A stretch of DNA of 64,000 nucleotides from an uncultured Victivallales bacterium (GTDB lineage: Bacteria; Verrucomicrobiota; Lentisphaeria; Victivallales; UBA1829). Every line of letters starts with the position of its first letter. The stretch's first letter is position 1. Shown piece after piece: positions 26,422 to 35,048 of the stretch. The stretch is from the NCBI GenBank assembly GCA_934661375.1, contig CAKUJH010000017.1, positions 6,395 through 70,394 on the forward strand, in the 5' to 3' direction. Below the pieces are notes generated by a model, which was not told the origin of the DNA, ran no database searches, and saw nothing but the letters and a program-made list of their open reading frames with translations. Both the position numbers and the translations under genes were made by a program.

Positions 26422-28110
26422 ATGATCATGAGTGAAAAAGCATTGAAACAGGCCATGGATTTCATGGAAAACGAAAAACAGTTCCATCTCGGATTTCTGC
26501 CGACGGAACAATCCAACCCGCTGACCAGAAATCTGGATCGCGAATTTGCCAAATCCAGTGTGGACGGCGTGAAGAATCTGCAGAGTGTCGACCGCAATGT
26601 GCTGGTCATGGCGAAACGCATTTTCGCCTCGGCGGAATTCCGGAAACTGGTCGATGCCGGAGAAAAAACTATCCGGAACGGCGGAAAAGTCGTCTTTTCC
26701 GGCTGCGGCGCGACCGGACGGCTCAGCATTCTGCTGGAATGCATGTGGCGCGACTGCTGCGCCGGCAATGCCGCCCTGTCTCCGTATGCGGATCATGTGT
26801 TCAGTATCATGACCGGCGGCGATTATGCGCTGGTGAAATCCGTGGAATTTTTCGAGGATTACCAGTCGTTCGGCCGCCGTCAGGTCCAGGAAATGGGCAT
26901 GACGGAAAACGACATGCTGGTCGCCATTACGGAAGGCGGCGAAACTTCCTCCGTGCTGGGCACGGTGTTTGAAGCTGTGGAACGCGGCTGCAAAGTGTTC
27001 CTGATGTTCAACAATCCCGCTGATCTGCTGGCGGAACATCTGGAACGCTCCCGGAAAGCGATCCGCGACCCGCGGGTCTGCGTGCTGGATCTCTCCTGCG
27101 GTCCGATGGCGCTGGCGGGTTCCACCCGGATGCAGGCAACGACTTCCGAACAGCTGGTTGCCGGCGGTGCCCTGGAAAGCATGATGAACCGTCTGACCGG
27201 CGCCGCGCAGCTGGATTATGCGGCGGAATTTGAAAAACTGCTCGGACAGCTGGAAGCGCCCGCCGCACGCAAAGGCATGGCGGATTACATTGATTTCGAG
27301 GCGGCTGTCTACCGTAAAAAAGGTTTGATCACTTATTTCGCGAATGATTATCTGCTGGATATTTTCACCGATACGACGGAACGTTCCCCGACGTTCATGC
27401 TGCCGCCGTTCCGCAAGAATGACGACACCGTGTCGCCGCGTCCGTGGGCGTTTGTCAAGAATCCGCTGCTGTCCACTCCGGAAACCTGGCGGAACGGGAT
27501 GCACCGTCCGCTGCGCTGTCTGGAATGGGGACCCGCCGATTATGTCCGGATGAATGCGCCGGAAAGCATTCCCGCCAATCCGCCGAAAATCCGGGCGTCG
27601 GAACTGCTGAAATTTGAAGTCGGCAAAGAATCTCCGGAAGACCGCGCGGTTACCGGCAATGACGCGGCTGTGCTGGTTACCGTCGGCAGGACGCAGAGCA
27701 ATCCGGAAATCTTTTCCGCATTTGCGGCGATGAAGGCTCCGTTTGCGGAACGCCGTCATCTGGCGGTGGGCGGCGACGCTTCTGCGGATTTTGCCGTGCC
27801 GTGTGAACTGCCGGAATCTCCGCTGCACATCATGCAGCATATGGCGATAAAGCTGGTCCTGAACACGATTTCCACGGGCGTGATGGCTGTGCTTGGCCGC
27901 ATTACCGGCAACTGGATGAGCTGGGTGGACGTTACCAACAAAAAACTCATGGACCGCGGAATCCGTCTGATCTGCGAAATCGGCGGACTGGACTACCGCT
28001 CCGGCTGCATCCGGCTCTTCGAGGCGGTGGAGGAACTGGCAGACAAACATCGCGCGTTCGATGAAAAAGTTTCGGCTGTGCAGTATGTGCTGAAACAGAT
28101 GGGACGCTGA
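26422..28110 (+). CDS. Double-SIS-domain protein, MurNAc-6-phosphate etherase-like
   Basis: A protein of about 562 residues. The N-terminal half matches MurQ: SGCGATGRLSILLE near residue 95, VAITEGGETSSVLGTV near 170, and LSCGPMALAGSTRMQATTSE near 225. Canonical MurQ is about 300 residues; the extra C-terminal half looks like a second SIS-type domain, as in glucokinase-regulatory-protein relatives. It could be an etherase releasing lactate from MurNAc-6-P or a related sugar-phosphate protein. ATGs at 26422 and 26428 share one AAGGAG site. A bidirectional terminator follows. Confidence 0.72.
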   Translation: MIMSEKALKQAMDFMENEKQFHLGFLPTEQSNPLTRNLDREFAKSSVDGVKNLQSVDRNVLVMAKRIFASAEFRKLVDAGEKTIRNGGKVVFSGCGATGRLSILLECMWRDCCAGNAALSPYADHVFSIMTGGDYALVKSVEFFEDYQSFGRRQVQEMGMTENDMLVAITEGGETSSVLGTVFEAVERGCKVFLMFNNPADLLAEHLERSRKAIRDPRVCVLDLSCGPMALAGSTRMQATTSEQLVAGGALESMMNRLTGAAQLDYAAEFEKLLGQLEAPAARKGMADYIDFEAAVYRKKGLITYFANDYLLDIFTDTTERSPTFMLPPFRKNDDTVSPRPWAFVKNPLLSTPETWRNGMHRPLRCLEWGPADYVRMNAPESIPANPPKIRASELLKFEVGKESPEDRAVTGNDAAVLVTVGRTQSNPEIFSAFAAMKAPFAERRHLAVGGDASADFAVPCELPESPLHIMQHMAIKLVLNTISTGVMAVLGRITGNWMSWVDVTNKKLMDRGIRLICEIGGLDYRSGCIRLFEAVEELADKHRAFDEKVSAVQYVLKQMGR

Positions 28111-28132
28111 ACCCGTCTGCTTTACCGGCAAG

Positions 28133-28179
28133 AAAAAACTCCTGACCCGGAATTTTTCCGCGATTCAGGAGTTTTTTTT
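28133..28179. terminator. Bidirectional terminator between convergent genes
   Basis: A-run plus ACTCCTGA (to 28145) pairs with TCAGGAGT followed by T7 (28165-28179). The A/T runs at both ends let it serve the MurQ-like gene and the kinase gene that converges on it. Confidence 0.85.
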
Positions 28180-28194
28180 CTGTGCGGGGATGAT

Positions 28195-29292
28195 TTATTT
28201 CAGAACATTCCGCATGGCATTCATCTGTTCTTCAATGGAACTGACCAGTTTGAACTGGGTGCGGGAGCGGTCCAGGTTCTGGTTCGGACGCTTGATTTTG
28301 AAATATGTATCGCCGACCAGATAGTCGGTGAGGAACCGCACGCCGATTTCCAGCGTGATGATTTTGCCCGCCATCGGCATGTATTCCTTTTCCGCGGAGG
28401 TCATGAATTTCTGGGCAGACTGATAGAAGCCGCGCGACAATGCTTCGTACATGTCAAAACGCATGAACACTTTTTCCAGATTGACTTCATCTTCTTCGGC
28501 GGGATTGGTTCCGCTGCGGACCATGTCGCCGAAGTCATAGAGGGACAGCCCCGGCATGACCGTATCCAGGTCAATGACGCAGATTCCTTCTCCGGACAGG
28601 TCGTCGATCAGGATGTTGTTGCACTTGGTGTCATTGTGGGTGATGCGTTCAGGAATGGCGCCTTCCCTGTTGAGCTGAATCAGCGTTCCGGCTTCCTCTT
28701 TGCGGGACAATACGAAGTCAATTTCCTTCTGGACATTTCTGACGCGGTTGAGCGGATCCTGCCGGATCGCGTCTTCGAGCTGTTCGATCCGTTTGGGGGT
28801 GTTGTGGAAATCGGGGATGGTGTCATGGAGTCTTTCACCGGGCAGGTCGGTCAGCTGCTGCTGAAATTCGCCGAACGCCTTGGCGATGCAGTAGGCCTGT
28901 TCCGGAGTTTCCAGCACTTCATAGGCGCGTGCGCGTTCCACAAATATATAGGCGCGCCAGCAGTTGCCGCGGCGGTCCATCACATACGGCTTGTCGTCAT
29001 GAGTCCGCAGCAGACGGATCGTGCGCTTCCGGGTTTCGGCGTGGCTGGAATGAATGTGTGAAAGAATATGTTTGGTGACGCGGTCCACATTTTCCATGAC
29101 CTTGACCGGTTCCTTGAACACATTGCCGTTGATGCGCTGAAGCACATAATTCAGACGGATGGCGCCCTGGTCAAAAGTCAGCATGAATGTGTCGTTCACA
29201 TGTCCGTTACCGAATGGTACACCTACCAGATAATCTCCATAGATAATGAATTTACTGATGAGGTCGCGTAATTCTCTTTGTGAATATGCCAT
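28195..29292 (-). CDS. N-acetylhexosamine 1-kinase-like APH-family kinase
   Basis: A 365-residue phosphotransferase of the aminoglycoside/choline kinase fold. ITHNDTKCNNILIDD (catalytic HxDxxxxN, about residue 215-225) and VIDLDTVMPGLSLYDFGD (metal-binding Asp) closely match the pattern of bifidobacterial NahK, which phosphorylates GlcNAc/GalNAc at C1; GNGHVNDTFML is the N-terminal nucleotide loop. The start at 29292 has AGGA five bases upstream. The amino-sugar setting supports an N-acetylhexosamine substrate, but other sugar or alcohol kinases are possible. Confidence 0.72.
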   Translation of the reverse strand: MAYSQRELRDLISKFIIYGDYLVGVPFGNGHVNDTFMLTFDQGAIRLNYVLQRINGNVFKEPVKVMENVDRVTKHILSHIHSSHAETRKRTIRLLRTHDDKPYVMDRRGNCWRAYIFVERARAYEVLETPEQAYCIAKAFGEFQQQLTDLPGERLHDTIPDFHNTPKRIEQLEDAIRQDPLNRVRNVQKEIDFVLSRKEEAGTLIQLNREGAIPERITHNDTKCNNILIDDLSGEGICVIDLDTVMPGLSLYDFGDMVRSGTNPAEEDEVNLEKVFMRFDMYEALSRGFYQSAQKFMTSAEKEYMPMAGKIITLEIGVRFLTDYLVGDTYFKIKRPNQNLDRSRTQFKLVSSIEEQMNAMRNVLK

Positions 29293-29343
29293 GTTCTTCC
29301 TGTTCTGGTTCAAATTCCTGTTTCGGCAGATATTCAGCAGTTC

Positions 29344-29399
29344 CTTGCGGCATACCGCTTACCCGATAAGCAGGCAATATACATGTGATTTGCCGCAAG
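29344..29399. repeat. Inverted repeat flanking the kinase promoter
   Basis: CTTGCGGCA (29344-29352) and its exact complement TGCCGCAAG (29391-29399), 38 bp apart. They bracket the -10 box, and the distal arm overlaps the -35 box of the minus-strand promoter; a paired operator or a leader hairpin are both possible. Confidence 0.5.
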
Positions 29400-29403
29400 T
29401 CAA
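29376..29403 (-). promoter_or_regulatory. Promoter of the hexosamine-kinase-like gene
   Basis: On the minus strand: TTGACT (29398-29403), 16-bp spacer, TATATT (29376-29381). The remainder of the 308-bp gap 29293-29600 contains the divergent rubrerythrin promoter and no gene. Confidence 0.6.
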
Positions 29404-29516
29404 GAAAATTTTGCCGCACGGAACCGAAAGCGGCGTTTTTACCGTCTGATTTTTACCGGCAAATCCATGAAAACAGGAAAAAAGCAGATTTTTTCATTTT
29501 TTTTCTGGAAAACCAT

Positions 29517-29544
29517 TTGCTTTTTCAGAATATTGAAGTATATT
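29517..29544 (+). promoter_or_regulatory. Promoter of the rubrerythrin-regulator operon
   Basis: TTGCTT (29517-29522), 16-bp spacer, TATATT (29539-29544), with expected initiation near 29551. A PerR-box-like palindrome lies at that position. Confidence 0.45.
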
Positions 29545-29549
29545 TAATT

Positions 29550-29564
29550 TTATAATGACTACAA
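29550..29564. promoter_or_regulatory. PerR/Fur-box-like operator
   Basis: TTATAAT-G-ACTACAA resembles the PerR consensus (7-1-7 palindrome TTATAAT-N-ATTATAA); the first arm is perfect and the second matches 5 of 7. It sits at the predicted transcription start of an operon that encodes a PerR-like protein. Confidence 0.4.
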
Positions 29565-29600
29565 TATGTTGTCAGAAAACCAAAAAAAGGAGTTTGTAAA

Positions 29601-30149
29601 ATGAAACAGTTTGTTTGTCCTGTGTGCGGTTATGTGTATGAAGGTGAAACGGCCCCGGAAAAATGCCCGCAATGCGGATGCCCCGGCAGCAAGTTCACGG
29701 AAAAAAAGGCGGAACAGACCACCTATGCCACGGAACATGTGATCGGCATCGCCAAAGATGTTGACGCGGAAGTTCTGGAAGGATTGAAAGCCCATTTCGC
29801 CGGGGAATGCACCGAAGTCGGCATGTATCTGGCAATGAGCCGTCAGGCGGATCGTGAAGGATATCCGGAAGTTGCGGAAGCCTATAAACGTTATGCGTTT
29901 GAAGAAGCGGAACATGCTTCGAAATTCGCTGAACTTCTCGGCGAAGTCGTGCTTCCCTGCACGGAAACCAACCTGAAAATGCGTGCGGAAGCGGAAAACG
30001 GCGCCTGTGCCGGCAAATTCGCCATTGCCAAACGCGCCAAAGAACTCGGCTATGACGCCATCCATGACACCGTGCATGAAATGGCGAAAGATGAAGCCCG
30101 CCACGGTCAGGGCTTTGCCGGTCTGCTGAAACGCTATTTCAGCAAATAA
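29601..30149 (+). CDS. rbr: Reverse rubrerythrin (peroxide reductase)
   Basis: A 182-residue non-haem di-iron protein that reduces hydrogen peroxide in anaerobes. An N-terminal rubredoxin domain (CPVCGY and CPQCGC) precedes the four-helix di-iron domain with AGECTEVGMYL, EEAEHASKF and DEARHGQGF (the Glu and ExxH ligands). The rubredoxin-first order defines the reverse type. AAGGAG lies upstream. It shares an operon with a PerR-like regulator, suggesting peroxide-responsive expression. Confidence 0.92.
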   Translation: MKQFVCPVCGYVYEGETAPEKCPQCGCPGSKFTEKKAEQTTYATEHVIGIAKDVDAEVLEGLKAHFAGECTEVGMYLAMSRQADREGYPEVAEAYKRYAFEEAEHASKFAELLGEVVLPCTETNLKMRAEAENGACAGKFAIAKRAKELGYDAIHDTVHEMAKDEARHGQGFAGLLKRYFSK

Positions 30150-30167
30150 TCAGACTCTCTCTCCTCG

Positions 30168-30203
30168 CTCCGGACCGGATTCTTTCCCTTTTCCGGTCCG
30201 GAG
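30168..30203 (+). terminator. Strong hairpin between rubrerythrin and regulator genes
   Basis: A 12-bp perfect stem (CTCCGGACCGGA with TCCGGTCCGGAG) and a 12-nt pyrimidine-rich loop, followed by CTCTTTCC rather than a T-run. It may be a partial terminator or an RNA-stability element making rubrerythrin transcript exceed regulator transcript. Confidence 0.5.
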
Positions 30204-30233
30204 CTCTTTCCGTTCAATTGCCGGAGACTGAAA

Positions 30234-30677
30234 ATGGAATCTCTCATACTGCGCAGTGAAGCGATCGCAATCCTGAAAAAGCACGGCTTGCGTCCGTCTT
30301 CGCCGCGAATCACGATTTACAGTTATCTGCTGGCGCATCGGATTCATCCGGGAGCGGACACCATTTACCGCGCTTTGCTGCCGGAGAATCCAACTCTTTC
30401 TCTGACCACAGTTTACAACACCCTTAAACTGTTTGCCCAGTACGGGCTTGTTATGCCGCTGACGATTGAAGACGGCGAAGTCCGTTATGATGTCAATACG
30501 GCATTTCACGCTCATTTCAAATGCCGGGTATGCGGCGGGGTTTTCGACTTTTTCTCTGCAGAATTTGAATCCGGCATTCCGCAGCCGGCACCGGAATATC
30601 TGGTGGAATCCGTTCATCTGGATTTTTACGGAGTCTGTCCGCACTGCCGGGAAAAAGCAAACCGGGACAACGGATAA
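30234..30677 (+). CDS. Fur-family regulator, PerR-like
   Basis: A 147-residue metalloregulator. The winged helix contains LRPSSPRITIYSYLLAH and LSLTTVYNTLKLFAQYGLV, the Fur-family recognition segment. Metal and redox residues include HAHFKCRVCGG (His-x-His plus a CxxC) and the C-terminal CPHC, forming the structural Cys4 zinc site. Placement after rubrerythrin and a PerR-type box upstream favour peroxide sensing over iron or zinc control. Confidence 0.85.
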   Translation: MESLILRSEAIAILKKHGLRPSSPRITIYSYLLAHRIHPGADTIYRALLPENPTLSLTTVYNTLKLFAQYGLVMPLTIEDGEVRYDVNTAFHAHFKCRVCGGVFDFFSAEFESGIPQPAPEYLVESVHLDFYGVCPHCREKANRDNG

Positions 30678-30719
30678 ACGTCATCCCGGTCTGCTGTAAA
30701 TAAAGCTGCTGAAAATGCG

Positions 30720-31862
30720 TTACAGCTGGAAAAACTTTTTCGCTTTTTCCAGAAAACTTTCGCGCAGCGGCTGATTGCCTTTCTGTCCTTTCAGCAGATC
30801 ATCGAAATGCCGCAGGGCTTCCTTCTGTTCGGCAGTGAGCTTGCGCGGAACTTCCACGAAAACCTGCACCTGCTGATCTCCGCGTCCTTCGCCCCGGCGC
30901 AGGGAAGGCATTCCTTTGCCGCGGATCAGAAATTTGTCGCCGGTCTGTGTTCCGGCAGGAATTGCCAAAGTGGCTTTTCCGGAAACGGTCGGAATTTCGA
31001 TTTCGCCGCCCAGTGCCGCCGTAGTGAAGGAAATCGGCACTTCACAGAAAACCGAAGAGCCGTTCCGTTTGAAGACATTATGTTCACGCACATGGGTGAT
31101 GACATACAGATCGCCGTTCGAACCGCCGCGCAGTCCCGGTTCGCCTTCGCCAGCCACCCGCATCCGGGTTCCGGTATCGACGCCCGGCGGGATGTGCAGC
31201 GCGACGGAGCGCTTGACTTTGCGTACACCTTTGCCGCCGCAGTCCTTGCACGGTTTTTCCGCGAGGACACCGGTACCGCCGCAGTTCGGGCATTCGTGCA
31301 TGACCGTGAAGAATCCCTGCGAAACGGAAATCTGTCCATGACCGTGACAGCGCGGACAGGTTTTCTTCGTGGTTCCCGGTTCGCAGCCTGATCCATGACA
31401 GGTTTCACAAGCTGCCAGACGGGAAAACTCAATCTTGCGGTCTGATCCGAACACGGCTTCCTCAAAATCAATTTCCAGATCATAACGCAGGTCATCGCCG
31501 TCCACCGGACCGTTGGGATTCTGCCGCTGCGCGCCGCCGAAGAAGGAATCGAAGATTCCGCCTCCGCCGCCGCGTCCGCCGAATGCTTCCCGGAACAGAT
31601 CGAACGGGTCGAAACCCGCGCCGCCGGCACCGGCTCCTCCGTGTGTGAAAGCCTCCTCGCCGTACTGGTCGTACATCTGCCGTTTCTGCGGATCGCTCAG
31701 TACGGAGTACGCCTGGGAAATCTGCTTGAAATGTTCCTCCGCCTCGGCATTTCCCGGATTTTTGTCCGGGTGATATTTCACTGCCAGGCGGCGGTAGGAT
31801 TTCTTGATTTCCGTATCAGTCGCTTCGCGTGTAACTTCCAGAATTTCGTAATAATCCGCCAT
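30720..31862 (-). CDS. dnaJ: Chaperone DnaJ
   Basis: A 380-residue type I Hsp40. J domain with HPD at residues 31-33, Gly/Phe-rich linker (residues ~75-110), four CxxCxGxG zinc motifs (CETCHGSG, CPRCHGHG, CPNCGGTG, CKDCGGKG), and two C-terminal substrate domains. Its ATG overlaps the htpG stop by one base (TAATG), so the two chaperones are translationally coupled. Confidence 0.97.
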   Translation of the reverse strand: MADYYEILEVTREATDTEIKKSYRRLAVKYHPDKNPGNAEAEEHFKQISQAYSVLSDPQKRQMYDQYGEEAFTHGGAGAGGAGFDPFDLFREAFGGRGGGGGIFDSFFGGAQRQNPNGPVDGDDLRYDLEIDFEEAVFGSDRKIEFSRLAACETCHGSGCEPGTTKKTCPRCHGHGQISVSQGFFTVMHECPNCGGTGVLAEKPCKDCGGKGVRKVKRSVALHIPPGVDTGTRMRVAGEGEPGLRGGSNGDLYVITHVREHNVFKRNGSSVFCEVPISFTTAALGGEIEIPTVSGKATLAIPAGTQTGDKFLIRGKGMPSLRRGEGRGDQQVQVFVEVPRKLTAEQKEALRHFDDLLKGQKGNQPLRESFLEKAKKFFQL

Positions 31863-33769
31863 TATTCGGCGCTCGCTTCTTGTTCAGCGCAGAACGTCAT
31901 CAGCGAAGCGGTGCGTTTGGCGAACAGCAGAGGATCGGGCAGTGGGCTGCCTTCCGTCAGCAGAGCCTGGTCAAACAGCATTTCCGAAAATTCCTGCATC
32001 TTCGGACTGTCCGGAGATTTTTCAAACAGGCGTTTCATGGCTGCGACCAGCGGATGATCCGGGTTCAGTTCCAGCGTGCGCGCCACTGCGGGTGCAGCAT
32101 CTTTGTTGATGGCGCGCATGACCCGCTGCATGTAGGCGCTGGGATCGTTTTCGCTGCTGACCAGACAGCAGGCGCTTTCCGTCAGACGGCTGGAGAAAGT
32201 AACGTCTTTGACTTTGTCGCCCAGAGCTTTTTTGATGGCGTCAATCAGCGACTTGTTGTCATCCGCCGCTTTTTTGGATTTTTCCTCCAGTTCCTTCTGA
32301 ATGGACTCGTCCAGTTTGACTTCGCCCTTGTTGACGGATCTCAGTTTCTTGGAATCATATTCCTGCATACCGGACACCACGAACTCGTCGATGGGGTCGG
32401 TCATGAACAGAACATCGTATTTTTCCTTGCGGAGAATTTCCAGATGCGGGGAATTTTCCAGCGCTTCGCGGTTGTCGCCGGTCAGATAATAGATGTCCTG
32501 CTGCAGAGCCGGCATGGCTTCGCGGTATTCCTTGAGCGTAACCAGTTTGCCCTTCGGGTTGTTCATGGTCTCAAACAGCAGCAGGTTCTGCAGTTTTTCG
32601 CGGTTGGCGTAATCGGTATGCACCCCTTCCTTGATGAGACGTCCGAATTCCTTGTAGAACCGTTCATAGCGTTCCCGGTCATTGGCAAGCATTTTGGTCA
32701 GTTCGGAAAGAATGCGTTTGGTCAGGTTGACGCTGATCTTGTGAACCTGCGGATTGTCCTGAAGCATTTCACGCGACAGGTTCAGCGGGAGGTCGCTGGA
32801 ATCCACCACGCCGGCGACGAAGCGCAGATAATCCGGCAGCAGAGCCGGACAGTTGTCCGTGATGAATACTCTGCGGACATAGAGCTGCAGTCCGTTGGTG
32901 CGGCGTTCTCCGAACTGGAAATCAAACGGCGCATGTTCCGGAATGAACAGCAGAGCTTTGAATTCGGATGTGCCTTCCGCACTGTAAACAATGCGTTTCA
33001 GCGGTTCGCCGAATTGTCCCAGATGCGCATAGAAACTCTTGTATTCCTCGTCCGTCACTTCGGATTCACTGCGCAGCCAGATGGCTTTCATGGTGTTGAG
33101 CGTCGAATCTTCTTCCACATCCTTGTCGTCTTTTTTGACGGTGTGTTTCATGCGGATCGGGTATTCGATGAAGTCCGAATATTTGCGGATGATGGAGGAG
33201 ACGGTCCAATATTCCAGATAGGATTTGGCATCTTCTTTCAGATGAAGGATGATGGTGGTTCCCTGTCCGTCGCGCTGTGCCTCTTCGATGGTGTAGGAGT
33301 CTTTGCCGTCGGACGACCACTTCCACGCCTGGTCGGAACCGGCTTTGCGGGTGATGATGTCCGCCCGGTCGGCAGCCATGAACGCGGAATAGAAACCCAC
33401 GCCGAACTGTCCGATCAGTTCCGGATTGTCGCCTTTGGCTTCTTCCTTCTGCTTCATGGCTTCAACGAACGCCTTGGTGCCGGACTTGGCGATGGTGCCG
33501 ATGTCCGCAATCAGATCGTCGCGATCCATGCCGATGCCGTTGTCAATAAAGGAAAGGGTGCCGGCTTCCTTGTCCGCCGCAATGCGGATTTCCCAGTCCT
33601 GCGCATATTCCGGATGGCTGATGGACTCGAAACGCGCCTTGTCCAGAGCGTCGGCTGCATTCGCCACCAGTTCCCGGATGAAAATGTCTTTGTTGGAATA
33701 GACGGAATGAATCATCAGCTGCAGCAGCTGCTGAACTTCTGTCTGAAACTGCATACTGTCTTTTGCCAT
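31862..33769 (-). CDS. htpG: Chaperone HtpG (Hsp90)
   Basis: A 635-residue Hsp90. The N-terminal ATPase shows RELVANAADALDK, IDNGIGMDRDDL and IGQFGVGFYSAF; the middle domain shows DLPLNLSREMLQDN. The C-terminal dimerisation domain is complete. It is translated just ahead of dnaJ and follows the fmdB-like gene by 58 bp. Confidence 0.96.
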   Translation of the reverse strand: MAKDSMQFQTEVQQLLQLMIHSVYSNKDIFIRELVANAADALDKARFESISHPEYAQDWEIRIAADKEAGTLSFIDNGIGMDRDDLIADIGTIAKSGTKAFVEAMKQKEEAKGDNPELIGQFGVGFYSAFMAADRADIITRKAGSDQAWKWSSDGKDSYTIEEAQRDGQGTTIILHLKEDAKSYLEYWTVSSIIRKYSDFIEYPIRMKHTVKKDDKDVEEDSTLNTMKAIWLRSESEVTDEEYKSFYAHLGQFGEPLKRIVYSAEGTSEFKALLFIPEHAPFDFQFGERRTNGLQLYVRRVFITDNCPALLPDYLRFVAGVVDSSDLPLNLSREMLQDNPQVHKISVNLTKRILSELTKMLANDRERYERFYKEFGRLIKEGVHTDYANREKLQNLLLFETMNNPKGKLVTLKEYREAMPALQQDIYYLTGDNREALENSPHLEILRKEKYDVLFMTDPIDEFVVSGMQEYDSKKLRSVNKGEVKLDESIQKELEEKSKKAADDNKSLIDAIKKALGDKVKDVTFSSRLTESACCLVSSENDPSAYMQRVMRAINKDAAPAVARTLELNPDHPLVAAMKRLFEKSPDSPKMQEFSEMLFDQALLTEGSPLPDPLLFAKRTASLMTFCAEQEASAE

Positions 33770-33827
33770 GATAAAGCCTCCTGCTGGAATAGTTTAAGAA
33801 ATCAGTGCTTCTTCCGTATGCTGTCTG

Positions 33828-34028
33828 TTATTTGGAAGGGGCTTTGTTCTTGAAATCGGTGCAGTAGAAACCTGTTCCGTGGAAAATGACCCCGGCGCCG
33901 GCGCCGATTTTTCGGACGAGTGTTTCCTTGCCGCAGACGGGGCATTTGGTCAGTTTTGCATCCGTCATTTTCTGAAAGATTTCCAGTTCTTTGCCGCATT
34001 CCTTGCAGACATAATCGTACGTAGGCAT
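33828..34028 (-). CDS. FmdB-family zinc-ribbon protein
   Basis: A 66-residue protein, MPTYDYVCKECG at the N-terminus and CPVCG 22 residues later, the standard FmdB putative regulatory zinc ribbon, ending with a GTGFYCTDFKNK tail common in the family. It precedes htpG on the same strand. Its function is undefined in most bacteria. Confidence 0.88.
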   Translation of the reverse strand: MPTYDYVCKECGKELEIFQKMTDAKLTKCPVCGKETLVRKIGAGAGVIFHGTGFYCTDFKNKAPSK

Positions 34029-34207
34029 TTGTAATTTCTCCTATTTTAAAATAATGCTGTTTTCAATAATAAATGTTGTAGAAAGCATTTTCTGTGCCAT
34101 GCTTCCGGAAAAGACCCTTTTCCTGTATGGATTGTCTTTCCCGAAATTTTTCTGCCGGGGTGCAGAGTGACAATATGGCACAGCAGACGGCACAAGCTGT
34201 CACAGTG

Positions 34208-34960
34208 TCAGAAGAACAGTTTGATGGTGGCGATGGCAGACAAAGCCAGCACAACTTTTTCAAACAGTTTCTGCGGCATCTTGTTCAGCAGCCAGATTCC
34301 CAGAGCGGCGCCGACCAGCAGCAGCGGGATGGTGGCGAGGTCTGCTTTGACCGAATCCATGGTAATGCGGCCTTCCGAAATGAAAATTGGCACTTTGGTC
34401 CAGTTCAGCAGCAGGAAATACCAGGCGGCGGTTCCCATGTATTCCTTTTTTTCGAAGCGCATGGCAATCAGGTAGATCGCCATGATCGGACCGGCGGCGT
34501 TTGCCACCTGCGTGGTGAATCCCGCCAGCAGACCGAACGAAGCGGCAAAACTCCAGTGAGTCGGAATTTTTTCCTTGTCGCGGAAAATCAGATCCTTGGT
34601 GAATCCGAAAACGCACAGAATCAGAATCACGATGGCGATCAGCACATTCAGGGAATTGCCCGGCACACTGCGCAAAACAATTGAACCGATGATGATGCCG
34701 ACCAGTGCCGCCGGAATCAGCCGGAGCAGCTGTTTCCAGTTGACTGTTTTGCGGTAATACCAGGCGGCGGGCAGGTCAGCCAGCGCCAGCATTCCCAGCT
34801 GCAGACCAGTGGAAATTCCTGTGGGGAACGTGTTGGCGAGCATGACCACCGGCAGCAGTCCCAGTCCGGGCAGTCCGGTTTTGTTGATGCCGATCAGTAC
34901 GGCGGAAATCGCCAGCACAATCAGCTGGAGAGTCGAAAATCCGTGAAAAAAGTAATCCAT
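34208..34960 (-). CDS. TauE/SafE-family membrane transporter
   Basis: A 250-residue integral membrane protein with about eight hydrophobic helices and the family N-terminal feature GINKTGLPGLGLLPVVMLAN, repeated in spirit at FTTQVANAAGPIMAIYL in the second half. Family members export sulfite, sulfonates or similar small anions. The ribosome site AAGGAG precedes the start. Its neighbours do not reveal the substrate. The 179-bp gap 34029-34207 downstream shows only AT-rich sequence. Confidence 0.85.
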   Translation of the reverse strand: MDYFFHGFSTLQLIVLAISAVLIGINKTGLPGLGLLPVVMLANTFPTGISTGLQLGMLALADLPAAWYYRKTVNWKQLLRLIPAALVGIIIGSIVLRSVPGNSLNVLIAIVILILCVFGFTKDLIFRDKEKIPTHWSFAASFGLLAGFTTQVANAAGPIMAIYLIAMRFEKKEYMGTAAWYFLLLNWTKVPIFISEGRITMDSVKADLATIPLLLVGAALGIWLLNKMPQKLFEKVVLALSAIATIKLFF

Positions 34961-35048
34961 TTTCCTGCTCCTTGCAGTGTTCTGTTTTTTTGAAGCATAT
35001 AATATACACCGGAAGGAGCTTTTTTAAAGCGGAATACGGAAATTCCTT

